Shown here piece by piece: positions 42,990 to 51,534 of a stretch of DNA of 64,000 nucleotides. Both the position numbers and the translations under genes were made by a program. How positions within the stretch are numbered: position 1 is the stretch's first letter; the number at the start of each line of letters is the position of its first letter. Origin of the DNA: Actinomadura sp. NBRC 104412. Lineage in GTDB: Bacteria; Actinomycetota; Actinomycetes; Streptosporangiales; Streptosporangiaceae. The notes beneath the pieces are model-generated. The model searched no databases. It saw nothing but the letters and a program-made list of their open reading frames with translations, and was not told the origin of the DNA. The stretch lies in NCBI RefSeq assembly GCF_030269515.1, contig NZ_BSTM01000004.1:186001-250000 (forward strand). Reading direction: 5' to 3'.

Positions 42990-44618
42990 ATGGACGCGGA
43001 GTTGCGGCGCCGGGCGGAGGAATGGCTGGCGCAGGACCCGGATCCGGAGACCTCCGGGGAGTTGCGCAAGCTGCTGGACGCCGGTGATGAGGCGGCGCTG
43101 GCCGACCGGTTCGGGGCCAGGCTGGAGTTCGGCACGGCCGGGCTGCGGGGCGAGCTGGGCGCAGGTCCGAACCGGATGAACCGGGTCACGGTGATGCGCG
43201 CCGCCGCCGGGCTGGCGGCTCGTGTGCGGAGGGGCGGCGTGGTCATCGGCTACGACGCCCGGTACGGGTCGGAGCGGTTCGCGCTGGACACGGCGGCGGT
43301 CGTGACGGGGGCCGGGTTGCGGGCGTGGCTGCTTCCCCGTCCGCTGGCCACGCCCGTGCTGGCGTTCGCCGTACGGCATCTGGGCGCGTCGGCGGGGGTG
43401 ATGGTGACCGCGTCCCACAACCCGCCCCGCGACAACGGCTACAAGGTCTACTGGGGCGACGGGGCGCAGATCGTCCCGCCGCTGGACGCGGAGATCTCCG
43501 CCGGGATCGACGCGGTGGGCCGGGTGGACGAGCTGCCTCTCGGAGACGGCTGGACGGTGCTGGGCGAGGAGATCGTCGAGGCGTACCTCCAGGCGCTGGA
43601 GGCCCTTCCGCTCGGGGACGCCCGGGACGTGGCGACGGTCTACACGCCCCTGCACGGCGTCGGCCGCGACGTGCTGCTGCGGGCCTTCGAGCGGGCCGGG
43701 TTCCCGCGTCCGACGGTGGTGCCCGAGCAGGGCGATCCGGACCCGCGCTTCCCGACCGTCGCGTTCCCGAACCCGGAGGAGCCGGGCGCGATGGACCTCG
43801 CGATCGGGCTGGCCGAGAGGTCCGGCGCCGATCTGGTGATCGCCAACGATCCGGACGCGGACCGCTGCGCCGTCGCCGTTCCCACGCCGCGCGGCTGGCG
43901 GAGGCTTACCGGGGACGAGGTGGGCGGCCTGCTGGCCGAGCACGTGCTGCGGCACACCACCGGCGATCGGCTGCTGGCCACGACGATCGTGTCCTCGTCC
44001 CTACTGGCGGCGCTCGCCGACGCGCACGGCGCGAGATCGGCCCGCACCCTCACCGGCTTCAAATGGATCATGAGGGCGGGCGAGGGGCTCGTCTACGGCT
44101 ACGAGGAGGCCCTGGGCTACAGCGTCGGCGGTCCGGACGGAGTGATCGTCCGGGACAAGGACGGCATCGGGGCCGCGCTGACCGTGGCCGCGCTCGCCGC
44201 CGCGGCCAAGCGGGACGGGCGCACGCTCACCGACCTCCTGGACGACCAGGCGCGCCGCTACGGGCTGCACGCGACCGCGCAGTTGTCGATCAGGGTCGGC
44301 GATCCGTCCCTGATCTCCGGGGCGGTCGGCCGGCTGCGCGCCGCTCCCCCGTCCGAGCTGGCGGGACGTGCCGTCGAGTGCGTCGAGGACCTCGCCCGCG
44401 GCGTGGACGGGCTGCCGCCCACCGACGGCCTGCGGCTGCGGCTGGCGGGCTCGGCGCGCGTCGTGGTCCGCCCGTCCGGGACGGAGCCGAAGCTGAAGTG
44501 CTATCTGGAGGTGGTCCGTCCGGTGCGGCCGGAGGAGGACGTGGCCGCCGTCCGCGAGGAGGCGCGGCGCGATCTGGACGCCCTCCGCGACGCCCTCGCG
44601 GGGCTGCTCCCGTCCTAG
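42990..44618 (+). CDS. pmmB: Phosphopentomutase/phosphomannomutase family (alpha-D-phosphohexomutase)
   Basis: A 542-residue phosphohexomutase. All four family loops are present: active serine TASHNP, metal loop DPDADR, sugar loop EEALGYSVG and phosphate loop RPSGTEPKLK. Next to punA, its likely job is interconversion of ribose-1- and ribose-5-phosphate or of hexose phosphates; sequence alone does not settle which. The ATG at 42990 is chosen because it begins the protein after the punA stop and matches family length; the frame is open further upstream within punA. Its stop overlaps the next convergent stop by 4 bases. Confidence 0.9.
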   Translation: MDAELRRRAEEWLAQDPDPETSGELRKLLDAGDEAALADRFGARLEFGTAGLRGELGAGPNRMNRVTVMRAAAGLAARVRRGGVVIGYDARYGSERFALDTAAVVTGAGLRAWLLPRPLATPVLAFAVRHLGASAGVMVTASHNPPRDNGYKVYWGDGAQIVPPLDAEISAGIDAVGRVDELPLGDGWTVLGEEIVEAYLQALEALPLGDARDVATVYTPLHGVGRDVLLRAFERAGFPRPTVVPEQGDPDPRFPTVAFPNPEEPGAMDLAIGLAERSGADLVIANDPDADRCAVAVPTPRGWRRLTGDEVGGLLAEHVLRHTTGDRLLATTIVSSSLLAALADAHGARSARTLTGFKWIMRAGEGLVYGYEEALGYSVGGPDGVIVRDKDGIGAALTVAALAAAAKRDGRTLTDLLDDQARRYGLHATAQLSIRVGDPSLISGAVGRLRAAPPSELAGRAVECVEDLARGVDGLPPTDGLRLRLAGSARVVVRPSGTEPKLKCYLEVVRPVRPEEDVAAVREEARRDLDALRDALAGLLPS

Positions 44619-45238
44619 GCCAGCACGGCCGGCACCGCGGCGGCGATCACCAGCGCGGCGGGGACGGCCAGCGCCGCGACCGCGGACACCGACCAGTTGA
44701 TCACGCCGCCCTCGCCGGTCTCGGTGAGGGTCCCGCCCTTCGGGCGCTGCCGGTCGGCGATCTCGTTGAGCCGCTGGGCGGCGTACGTCACGGGGGTACG
44801 GCCCTTGAGCCGCGCCGCGTGCTGCTGGGGAAGCCTCGCGTCGCGGGCGTCCCGCGCGGCCCGCCGCTCCGCCCTGGCCTGGGCGCGCGGCGAGGTCGTC
44901 AGCACCCACGCCTTGACCTTGCGCTCCTCCCCGTCCGCGGCGCGGAACCTGAACGTGAGGGCGTCGGTGGCCTCGACCTTCTTCGCGGCCCGCCATGGCA
45001 CCCGCACGTCCCGCAGCGGGTTGCGGACGGTGAACCCGCCCTCGTCCGCGACCACGGCCGGGCGCAGGCCCAGGACGTAGGCGATGCCGCAGCCGAGGAG
45101 CAGCAGCGCCGCCATGACCGCCGAGGCCGTGTCCCGTCCCCGCAGGGCGATGTCGATGAGGTTCAGCGCGGCGAAGGCCATCCACGCCCACGCCCCCACC
45201 CGCGCGGGGGTGGACCGGATCGTCAGCAGCGGCGTCAT
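44615..45238 (-). CDS. PH-domain membrane protein
   Basis: A 207-residue protein. Two helices lie near the N terminus (VGAWAWMAFAALNLIDIAL and SAVMAALLLLGCGIAYVLGL), followed by a bacterial PH-like domain (GGFTVRNPLRDVRVPW, LTFRFRAADGEERKVKAWVL). A basic Ala/Arg-rich segment comes next, and a helix (VAALAVPAALVIAAAVPAVL) closes the protein. This is a common, uncharacterised actinobacterial type. It lies 20 bases behind add. Confidence 0.72.
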   Translation of the reverse strand: MTPLLTIRSTPARVGAWAWMAFAALNLIDIALRGRDTASAVMAALLLLGCGIAYVLGLRPAVVADEGGFTVRNPLRDVRVPWRAAKKVEATDALTFRFRAADGEERKVKAWVLTTSPRAQARAERRAARDARDARLPQQHAARLKGRTPVTYAAQRLNEIADRQRPKGGTLTETGEGGVINWSVSAVAALAVPAALVIAAAVPAVLA

Positions 45239-45258
45239 GACCGCATCATGCCAGGACC

Positions 45259-46338
45259 TCAGGCCGTCCCCCGCAGTTCGGCGTAGGCGGGCTTGATCAC
45301 CTCGTTGATCAACTTGAGCCGCTCGGTGAACCCGATGAACGCCGACTTCATCGCGTTCACCGTGAACCACTGGAGCTCGTCCCAGCCGTAGCCGAACGCG
45401 TCCACCAGCTTGGCCAGCTCCAGGGACGGCGTCGTGCCGCTCATCAGCCGGTTGTCGGTGTTGACCGTGACGCGGAACCGCAGGTCGCGCAGCAGCCCGA
45501 TGGGGTGCTCGGCGATCGACTTGGCCGCGCCGGTCTGGATGTTGGACGTGGGGCACATCTCCAGCGGGATCCTCTTGTCCCGCACGTAGTGGGCCAGCCG
45601 CCCCAGTTGCGGGTTCCCGTCCTCGTCCTCGGTGATGTCGTCGATGATCCGCACCCCGTGACCGAGCCGGTCGGCGCCGCACCACTGGATCGCCTGCCAG
45701 ATGGACGGAAGCCCGAACCCCTCACCCGCGTGGATGGTGAAGTGGGCGTTCTCCCGCTGTAGGTACTCGAACGCGTCCAGATGCCTGGTGGGCGGATACC
45801 CGGCCTCGGCGCCGGCGATGTCGAACCCGACGACCCCGTCGTCCCGGTACCGCACGGCCAGCTCGGCGATCTCCATGCTGCGCGCTTGGTGCCGCATCGC
45901 GGTCACCAGCGCGCAGATCTTGATCCCGTGGTCGCGCCCGCCCCGGTCGAACCCCTCCAGCACGGCCTCGACCACGCGCTCCAGCGACAGACCCGTCCGC
46001 GTGTGCAGCTCCGGCGCGTACCGGACCTCCGCATAGACGACACCGTCCCGAGCCAGATCCTCGGCGCACTCGTAGGCGACCCGGGTCAGCGCCTCGGCCG
46101 ACTGCATGACGCCGACGGTGTGCGCGAAGGTCTCCAGGTAGCGTTCCAGCGAGCCCGAGTTGGCCGCCTCGGTGAACCAGGTGGCCAGGTTCCCCGGATC
46201 CGTCGTCGGCAGGTCCTCGTACCCGCCGTCCCGTGCGAGATCCACGACGGTCTCCGTGCGCAGCCCGCCGTCCAGGTGGTCATGGAGGAGCACCTTGGGC
46301 GCGCGCCGGATGTCTTCGAGTGACGGACGATCGGTCAT
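45259..46338 (-). CDS. add: Adenosine deaminase
   Basis: A 359-residue zinc enzyme turning adenosine into inosine, the substrate of PunA. Zinc ligands and catalytic residues are visible: HDHLDGG, HAGEG, the catalytic His in DRLGHGVRI, and the Asp in VNTDN. Length matches the family. TAGATT 6 bases before the ATG suggests a leaderless transcript; GAGG lies too close to act as a ribosome site. It is the last clear enzyme of the minus-strand salvage set. Confidence 0.94.
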   Translation of the reverse strand: MTDRPSLEDIRRAPKVLLHDHLDGGLRTETVVDLARDGGYEDLPTTDPGNLATWFTEAANSGSLERYLETFAHTVGVMQSAEALTRVAYECAEDLARDGVVYAEVRYAPELHTRTGLSLERVVEAVLEGFDRGGRDHGIKICALVTAMRHQARSMEIAELAVRYRDDGVVGFDIAGAEAGYPPTRHLDAFEYLQRENAHFTIHAGEGFGLPSIWQAIQWCGADRLGHGVRIIDDITEDEDGNPQLGRLAHYVRDKRIPLEMCPTSNIQTGAAKSIAEHPIGLLRDLRFRVTVNTDNRLMSGTTPSLELAKLVDAFGYGWDELQWFTVNAMKSAFIGFTERLKLINEVIKPAYAELRGTA

Positions 46339-46344
46339 CCTCGC

Positions 46345-46350
46345 AATCTA
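46345..46350 (-). promoter_or_regulatory. -10 element of the leaderless add promoter
   Basis: On the minus strand TAGATT is followed by GCGAGG and the add ATG. It gives add a promoter separate from the transporter operon. Confidence 0.5.
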
Positions 46351-46413
46351 CCCGCCGGTTCACGTGCGCACGTCGTCAACTCTCGCCCACGAACCACCTC
46401 GTGCCTGGCGGAT

Positions 46414-47010
46414 TCATGCCGCCCCGTGGCCGTACGCGGCCCGCAGCGCGCTGAGATCGGGTTCGCCGTAGCGGCGCCGCATCGTGGCGAACGCGGCCTC
46501 CTTGTCGGCGCCGAACTCCCGTACCCGCACGGCGTAGGCGTCGGCGGTCAGGAACACCGGCGGGCTCGCCTTGCTGTGGAACTTGTCGGCGTACATGACC
46601 AATCGTTCCTCGGCCGACTCGGCGAGATAGTCGGCCACCGGAATGGGCAGGGCCTGGCGGAGGACGTCGTCACGAGTCAGGCCCATTCCGGTGTGGTGAG
46701 AGCAGAACCGGCAGAGCGTCTCCGGGAACCCGAGGTCCCGAAGCAGGTCATGGCCGAGCAGCCCATGCTGGATATAGCGCGTGTGATCGAGCCGTCCAGA
46801 GGAATCGTAGAGGCGGTAGACGCCGATGTCGTGAAGAAGGCATCCCGCGCGGGCAAGCTCGACGTCGACCGCGAGCGACCCACGCTCGACCAGTTGCTCC
46901 GCCACTTCGCACACGATCACACAGTGCGTGTAGACCGACTCGAACGCCTCCTGTGTGGGCGCATACCGCTCATGCAGGGCACGGATCTCTTGGTCCGCCG
47001 GGATTCGCAC
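46414..47010 (-). CDS. HD-domain phosphohydrolase-like protein
   Basis: A 198-residue HD-superfamily protein. The metal ligands are H in VYTHCVIVCEVAE, HD in GCLLHDIGVYRL, further His residues in IQHGLLGHDLL and SHHTGMG, and an Asp in MYADKFHSK. Substrates of such proteins are nucleotides or other phosphomonoesters. Its place between deoA and add suggests a nucleotide or nucleoside-phosphate, by inference only. The GTG at 47010 follows a TAGTCT -10 with no ribosome site. Confidence 0.8.
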   Translation of the reverse strand: MRIPADQEIRALHERYAPTQEAFESVYTHCVIVCEVAEQLVERGSLAVDVELARAGCLLHDIGVYRLYDSSGRLDHTRYIQHGLLGHDLLRDLGFPETLCRFCSHHTGMGLTRDDVLRQALPIPVADYLAESAEERLVMYADKFHSKASPPVFLTADAYAVRVREFGADKEAAFATMRRRYGEPDLSALRAAYGHGAA

Positions 47011-47018
47011 GAACGAGG

Positions 47019-47024
47019 AGACTA
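47019..47024 (-). promoter_or_regulatory. -10 element upstream of the HD-domain gene
   Basis: TAGTCT on the minus strand is 8 bases before the GTG start. The strand carries no purine-rich ribosome site there, so the message may be leaderless. Confidence 0.45.
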
Positions 47025-47066
47025 CCGCCCGCTCGGTTCCGTACGGTCGGCGTCACATGCCGACTC

Positions 47067-48344
47067 TCAGCCGACGCGCCCCAGGATCAGCGGCTCAGGG
47101 TCGGTGGCCACCGATTCGGCTACCTCCACGGCCCCTTCCAGAGCCTCCAGGGCGCGGGGGAAACGCGATACGTCGTCCGCGTACAGCGACAGCAGCGGCT
47201 GACCCTTCGTGACCTTCTCACCGGGCTTCGCATGGCAGATGATCCCGGCCCCCGCCGACACGGGGTCTTCCTTACGTGCCCGTCCCGCTCCGAGGCGCCA
47301 GGCGGCCACCCCCACGCCGAAGGCGTCCAGACGCTTCAGAACGCCGCTGGATGGGGCGAGCACCTCGTGCGACTCACGCGCGACCGGGAGCGGCGCCAGA
47401 GGGTCACCGCCCTGGGCGCGGATCATCCGCCGCCACACGTCCATGGCGGTGCCGTCCCGGAGCGCGTCGGCGGGGTCCTTGGCGCCGGCCATCCCCGCCG
47501 CCGCCAGCATCTCGCGTCCCAGCGCGATGGTCAGTTCCACCACGTCCGGCGGGCCACCGCCCGCCAGCACCTCGACCGATTCCGCGACCTCCACCGCGTT
47601 GCCGACCGCGTTGCCGAGGGGACGGTCCATGGCGGTGAGGAGCGCGATCGTCCGCACGCCGTGGTCGTCGCCGATGGCGACCATGGTCTCGGCCAGCTCC
47701 CGCGCCGTCTCCGGCGTCTTCATGAACGCGCCGGACCCCACCTTCACGTCCAGCACCAGCGCGCCCGTGCCCTCGGCGATCTTCTTGGACATGATCGACG
47801 ACGCGATCAGCGGGATCGACTCGACCGTGCCCGTGACATCGCGCAGCGCGTAGAGCTTGCGGTCGGCGGGCGCCAGCCCGCTGCCCGCGGCACAGACCAC
47901 GGCACCGGCCTCCCGCAGCACGCCCAGCATCTCATCGGCGCTCAAGGAGGCCCGCCACCCAGGGATGGACTCCAGCTTGTCGAGAGTCCCGCCCGTGTGC
48001 CCGAGCCCCCGTCCGGAGAGCTGCGGGACGGCGGCGCCGCACGCCGCGACCGCCGGGGCCAGCGGCAGGGTGATCTTGTCGCCGACGCCGCCGGTGGAGT
48101 GCTTGTCGGTGGTGGGACGGTCCAGGCCGGACCAGTCCATCCGGTCACCCGAGTCGATCATGGCCTGGGTCCAGCGGGAGACCTCGGCGCGGGTCATCCC
48201 GTTGAGCAGGATCGCCATGGCCAGGGACGCCATCTGCTCCTCGGCGATCTCGCCGCGGGTGTAGGCGGCGACGGCCCAGTCGATCTGCTCGGGGGTCAGC
48301 TCGCCGCCGTCCCGCTTGGCGCGGATGACGTCGATCGCGTCCAC
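47067..48344 (-). CDS. deoA: Thymidine (pyrimidine-nucleoside) phosphorylase
   Basis: A 425-residue enzyme that phosphorolyses thymidine and deoxyuridine (or uridine). The phosphate loop is KHSTGGVGDK, the substrate site SGRGLGHTGGTLDKLE, and the hinge DVKVGSGAFMK, all intact. The GTG at 48344 abuts the cdd stop, so the two are co-translated. Cdd supplies the deaminated pyrimidine nucleosides. Confidence 0.95.
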   Translation of the reverse strand: MDAIDVIRAKRDGGELTPEQIDWAVAAYTRGEIAEEQMASLAMAILLNGMTRAEVSRWTQAMIDSGDRMDWSGLDRPTTDKHSTGGVGDKITLPLAPAVAACGAAVPQLSGRGLGHTGGTLDKLESIPGWRASLSADEMLGVLREAGAVVCAAGSGLAPADRKLYALRDVTGTVESIPLIASSIMSKKIAEGTGALVLDVKVGSGAFMKTPETARELAETMVAIGDDHGVRTIALLTAMDRPLGNAVGNAVEVAESVEVLAGGGPPDVVELTIALGREMLAAAGMAGAKDPADALRDGTAMDVWRRMIRAQGGDPLAPLPVARESHEVLAPSSGVLKRLDAFGVGVAAWRLGAGRARKEDPVSAGAGIICHAKPGEKVTKGQPLLSLYADDVSRFPRALEALEGAVEVAESVATDPEPLILGRVG

Positions 48345-48749
48345 CTAGCGGCTCCTCAGGTCGTCGGGTCCGAACGCGTCCGGCAGCACCTCGGACATGG
48401 GACGGATGCCGCTGACGGTCTCCAGCAGCATGTCCGGGCCGCCGTGCTCGTACAGAAGCTGGCGGCAGCGTCCACACGGCATCAGCGCGGCGCCGTTGCG
48501 GTCGACGACGGCGACGGCCACCAGCCGTGGACGGGACGGCGCCCCCTCCCCGTACAGCGCGCTGACGAGGCTGCACTCGGCGCACAGCCCCACACCGTAG
48601 GAGGCGTTCTCGATGTTGCACCCGGTGACGATCCGCCCGTCGCTGGTCAGGGCGGCCGCTCCCACCTGGAAGTTCGAGTACGGCGCGTACGCGCGGCCCA
48701 TCGCCTCCCGGGCGGCGCTGCGCAACGCCGGCCAGTCCACCACGCTCAT
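48345..48749 (-). CDS. cdd: Cytidine deaminase
   Basis: A 134-residue zinc enzyme converting cytidine and deoxycytidine to uridine and deoxyuridine. Zinc ligands and the proton-shuttle Glu sit in LCAECSL, and the two remaining cysteines in PCGRCRQLL. TGCNIENASYG binds the substrate. The ATG at 48749 overlaps the upstream permease stop (ATGA). Confidence 0.95.
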   Translation of the reverse strand: MSVVDWPALRSAAREAMGRAYAPYSNFQVGAAALTSDGRIVTGCNIENASYGVGLCAECSLVSALYGEGAPSRPRLVAVAVVDRNGAALMPCGRCRQLLYEHGGPDMLLETVSGIRPMSEVLPDAFGPDDLRSR

Positions 48750-50101
48750 GAAGCCTCGCCGCGCCGGTACAGCTGGCCGTTCGCGGCGGGCATCCGCAGC
48801 CGCTGGCTGGCCAGGGCGAGGACGAGCAGCGTGGTCAGGTGCGGGGTGAACGAGACCAGCTCGCCCGGCACCGTCTCGGCGGCCATGAACCACACGAACA
48901 GCCCGGCCGCGGCCAGCACCGCCAGCGCCCCGCCCAGGTAGGCGTTGCGGATCCGCCGCCGGTCGAGGTCGGTGACGACCTGCGGGCGCAGCCGGTTGCC
49001 GCGCACGAACTGCCACACCGCGACGGCCAGGAGGATGACCGTGACGAACAGCAGCAGGGCGTGTACCGCCTCGCCGCCGCTGCGCACGTTCATCGCGTCG
49101 GTGTAGCCGAACAGCAGCGAGCCGGTGGCCATCCCGCCGGGACGCCAGTTACCGAAGATCATCGCGGCCAGGCCGATGAAGCCGCGGCCGCCGGTCTGCC
49201 CGTCCTGGTAGACCGGGGACGCCACGGTGACCAGGAACGCGCCGCCGAGCCCCGACAGCGCGCCGGAGATGATGACGGCCGCGTACTTCATCCGGTAGAC
49301 GTGCACGCCGAGCGACTCGGCGGCGTACGGGTCCTCGCCACACGACCGGATCCGCAGCCCGAACGCCGTCCGCCACAGGACGAAGTAGCTCAGCGGGATC
49401 AGCAGCAGCGCCAGCAGGGTCAGCAGCGACATCCCGGTGGTGAGGCCGCGCAGGATCCCCGCCACGTCCGACACCAGGAACCAGTGGTGCCGTTCCAGCG
49501 AGCCCAGCGCGTCCGGGCTCTTCCAGCCGAAGATCTCCCCGCCGGACAGGACGGGGAAGGTCAGCGTGCCGATGGGTTCGACCGGCGGCGACTGCCGCGG
49601 CCCGCCGCCCAGCAGCTTGGCCTCGCCGGTGTTGAAGAGCAGTCCGGCCAGGAACTGGGTGAGCCCGAGCCCCAGGATGTTGATCGCCACACCGGACACG
49701 ATGTGGTCGACGCCGAACGAGACGGTGGCGATCGCGTGCAGCAGGCCGCCGAGCGCGCCGCCGACTATCCCGGCCAGCACCCCGATCCACGGCCCCCACT
49801 GGTATCCGGCCCAGGCGCCGGTCCAGGTGCCGAGGATCATCATGCCTTCCAGGCCGATGTTGATGATCCCCGAGCGTTCCGACCAGAGCCCGCCCAGACC
49901 GGCCAGGAGGATCGGCACGGCGAGGCGCAGCGCCGCGCTGACCGTGCCGCTGGAGGTCACGTCGTCCGCCCCGGTGATGACCCGGACCAGCGACAGCAGC
50001 ACCAGCAGCACGCCGGCGAGGATCAGGTAGTGCGGCCAGCGCACCCGCCGCCTCTTCTCGGCGGGCCTGACCTTGTTCGCGACCGCGGTGGTCACACTCA
50101 C
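48746..50101 (-). CDS. Nucleoside ABC transporter permease
   Basis: A 451-residue BPD_transp_2 permease with about ten helices. The family core is AVPILLAGLGGLWSERSGI, followed by NIGLEGMMILGTWTGA. The coupling-loop region is RSCGEDPYAAESLGVHVYRM. The C-terminal helix pair is an extension beyond short family members. It partners the permease encoded upstream (GTGA overlap) to form the channel. Confidence 0.9.
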   Translation of the reverse strand: MSVTTAVANKVRPAEKRRRVRWPHYLILAGVLLVLLSLVRVITGADDVTSSGTVSAALRLAVPILLAGLGGLWSERSGIINIGLEGMMILGTWTGAWAGYQWGPWIGVLAGIVGGALGGLLHAIATVSFGVDHIVSGVAINILGLGLTQFLAGLLFNTGEAKLLGGGPRQSPPVEPIGTLTFPVLSGGEIFGWKSPDALGSLERHHWFLVSDVAGILRGLTTGMSLLTLLALLLIPLSYFVLWRTAFGLRIRSCGEDPYAAESLGVHVYRMKYAAVIISGALSGLGGAFLVTVASPVYQDGQTGGRGFIGLAAMIFGNWRPGGMATGSLLFGYTDAMNVRSGGEAVHALLLFVTVILLAVAVWQFVRGNRLRPQVVTDLDRRRIRNAYLGGALAVLAAAGLFVWFMAAETVPGELVSFTPHLTTLLVLALASQRLRMPAANGQLYRRGEAS

Positions 50102-51534
50102 GACGACGCCCCCTTCGCGGAACCGGCCGCGCCGCCCGTCGCCGCAAGGTCGTGCCCGGTGGCGAGCTCGTCGGCGACCGTGCGCTGCTGGAGGCGGATC
50201 TCCCAGCGCCGGACCAGCTCGTAGACGATGACGACGGTCAGCACGACCACGCCCTGCATCACCCCGACGATCTCCTTGGGGACGTCGACCTCCTGGAGCA
50301 CGTCGGAGGTCTGGTCGAGGAAGGCGAACAGCAGCGCGGCCAGCGCGATCCCCGCCGGATGGTTGCGGCCCAGCAGCGCCACCGTGATGCCGGTGAAGCC
50401 GAGCCCGGCCGGGAAGTTCAGGGAGTACTCGTAGGACGCGCCGAGCAGCTCGGGCATGCCGATCAGCCCGGCGACCGCGCCGGACGCCACCATCGTGATC
50501 ACGATCATGCGGCGGGCGCTGACCCCGCTGGCCTGGGCCGCGGTCGGGGACAGCCCGGAGATCCTCAGGTCGAACCCGAACCGGGTGTGGTTGATGACCA
50601 CCCAGAACACCACGCCGACCACGACCGCGAGGGGCAGCAGCCCGTACACCGTCCCGGGCAGGTCGGTGAGGGTGGGCGCGACGACCAGGGCGGTGACGGC
50701 GACGAACACGACGGCGCCGAGCACGCCCAGGGCGAGGGAGGGCGCCGCGCCGCCACCGTTCTCACCGGCGCCGTCGCCGCGCCGCCGGTACACCGAGTAG
50801 ATGATCGCCGCGGCGCCCAGCACCAGGACGAGCGCCAGCCCGGGGCCGGAGAAGATCGCGGTCAGCGCGTCGTTGAACGGGCCGACCCGTCCCGACTCGG
50901 GGATCGGCGCGGTCGCGACGTTGTTGCTGCCCGGCCGCACCTCGGCGAGCCGGTCGTCGTTCAGCAGGTACGCGATCAGGCCGGTGGCGATCGCGTTCAG
51001 CATGATCGTGGACAGCACCTCGCTGACGCCGCGGGTCACCTTGAGCACGCCGGCGATCGCGGCCCACAGCCCGCCGATCAGCATGGCCGACAAAATCACC
51101 AGGAACTGGCCGATGGGGGCGGGCAGGGTGAGCGCGCCGCCCAGCGCCGCCGACAGCATCGCCGCGAGCCGGTACTGCCCGTCCACGCCGATGTTCAGCA
51201 GCGCCATCCGGAACCCGATGGCCACCGCCACCGCTGACAGGTAGTAGCGGGTGGCGCGGTTGAGGATGTCCACGATCGAGTTGTCGGTGGTGCCGTAGTC
51301 GATCATGGCGGTGATCGAGCTGAACGGGTCGGCGCCGGTGATCCGCAGCAGCGCCATCGTGATCAGCAGCGAGATCAGCAGGGCCAGCACCGGCGCGCCG
51401 ACGCGCAGGCCGAGCCCGCTCGGGCCCAGCCCCCGCAGGATCGCCTTCCACGCCGGGACGTCCGCGCCGGGAGGTCCGGGCGGGACCGGCGGCTCCGGCG
51501 GACCGGGCGGCGCCTTCTCCACGACGCCGCTCAT
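50098..51534 (-). CDS. Nucleoside ABC transporter permease
   Basis: A 478-residue permease with a Pro-rich cytoplasmic start (about 25 residues), then helices typical of the BMP-linked family (FRMALLNIGVDGQYRLAAML, ISGLSPTAAQASGVSARRM). An acidic/Gly insert near residue 250 lies between helices. The ATG overlaps the ATPase gene stop. It is the first of the two permeases. Confidence 0.9.
   Translation of the reverse strand: MSGVVEKAPPGPPEPPVPPGPPGADVPAWKAILRGLGPSGLGLRVGAPVLALLISLLITMALLRITGADPFSSITAMIDYGTTDNSIVDILNRATRYYLSAVAVAIGFRMALLNIGVDGQYRLAAMLSAALGGALTLPAPIGQFLVILSAMLIGGLWAAIAGVLKVTRGVSEVLSTIMLNAIATGLIAYLLNDDRLAEVRPGSNNVATAPIPESGRVGPFNDALTAIFSGPGLALVLVLGAAAIIYSVYRRRGDGAGENGGGAAPSLALGVLGAVVFVAVTALVVAPTLTDLPGTVYGLLPLAVVVGVVFWVVINHTRFGFDLRISGLSPTAAQASGVSARRMIVITMVASGAVAGLIGMPELLGASYEYSLNFPAGLGFTGITVALLGRNHPAGIALAALLFAFLDQTSDVLQEVDVPKEIVGVMQGVVVLTVVIVYELVRRWEIRLQQRTVADELATGHDLAATGGAAGSAKGASS

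Noticed and set aside
39854..43246. 1130-residue open frame on the minus strand
   Set aside because: It runs antiphase through lpdA and antisense through punA, and through repeats; no family resemblance along its length.
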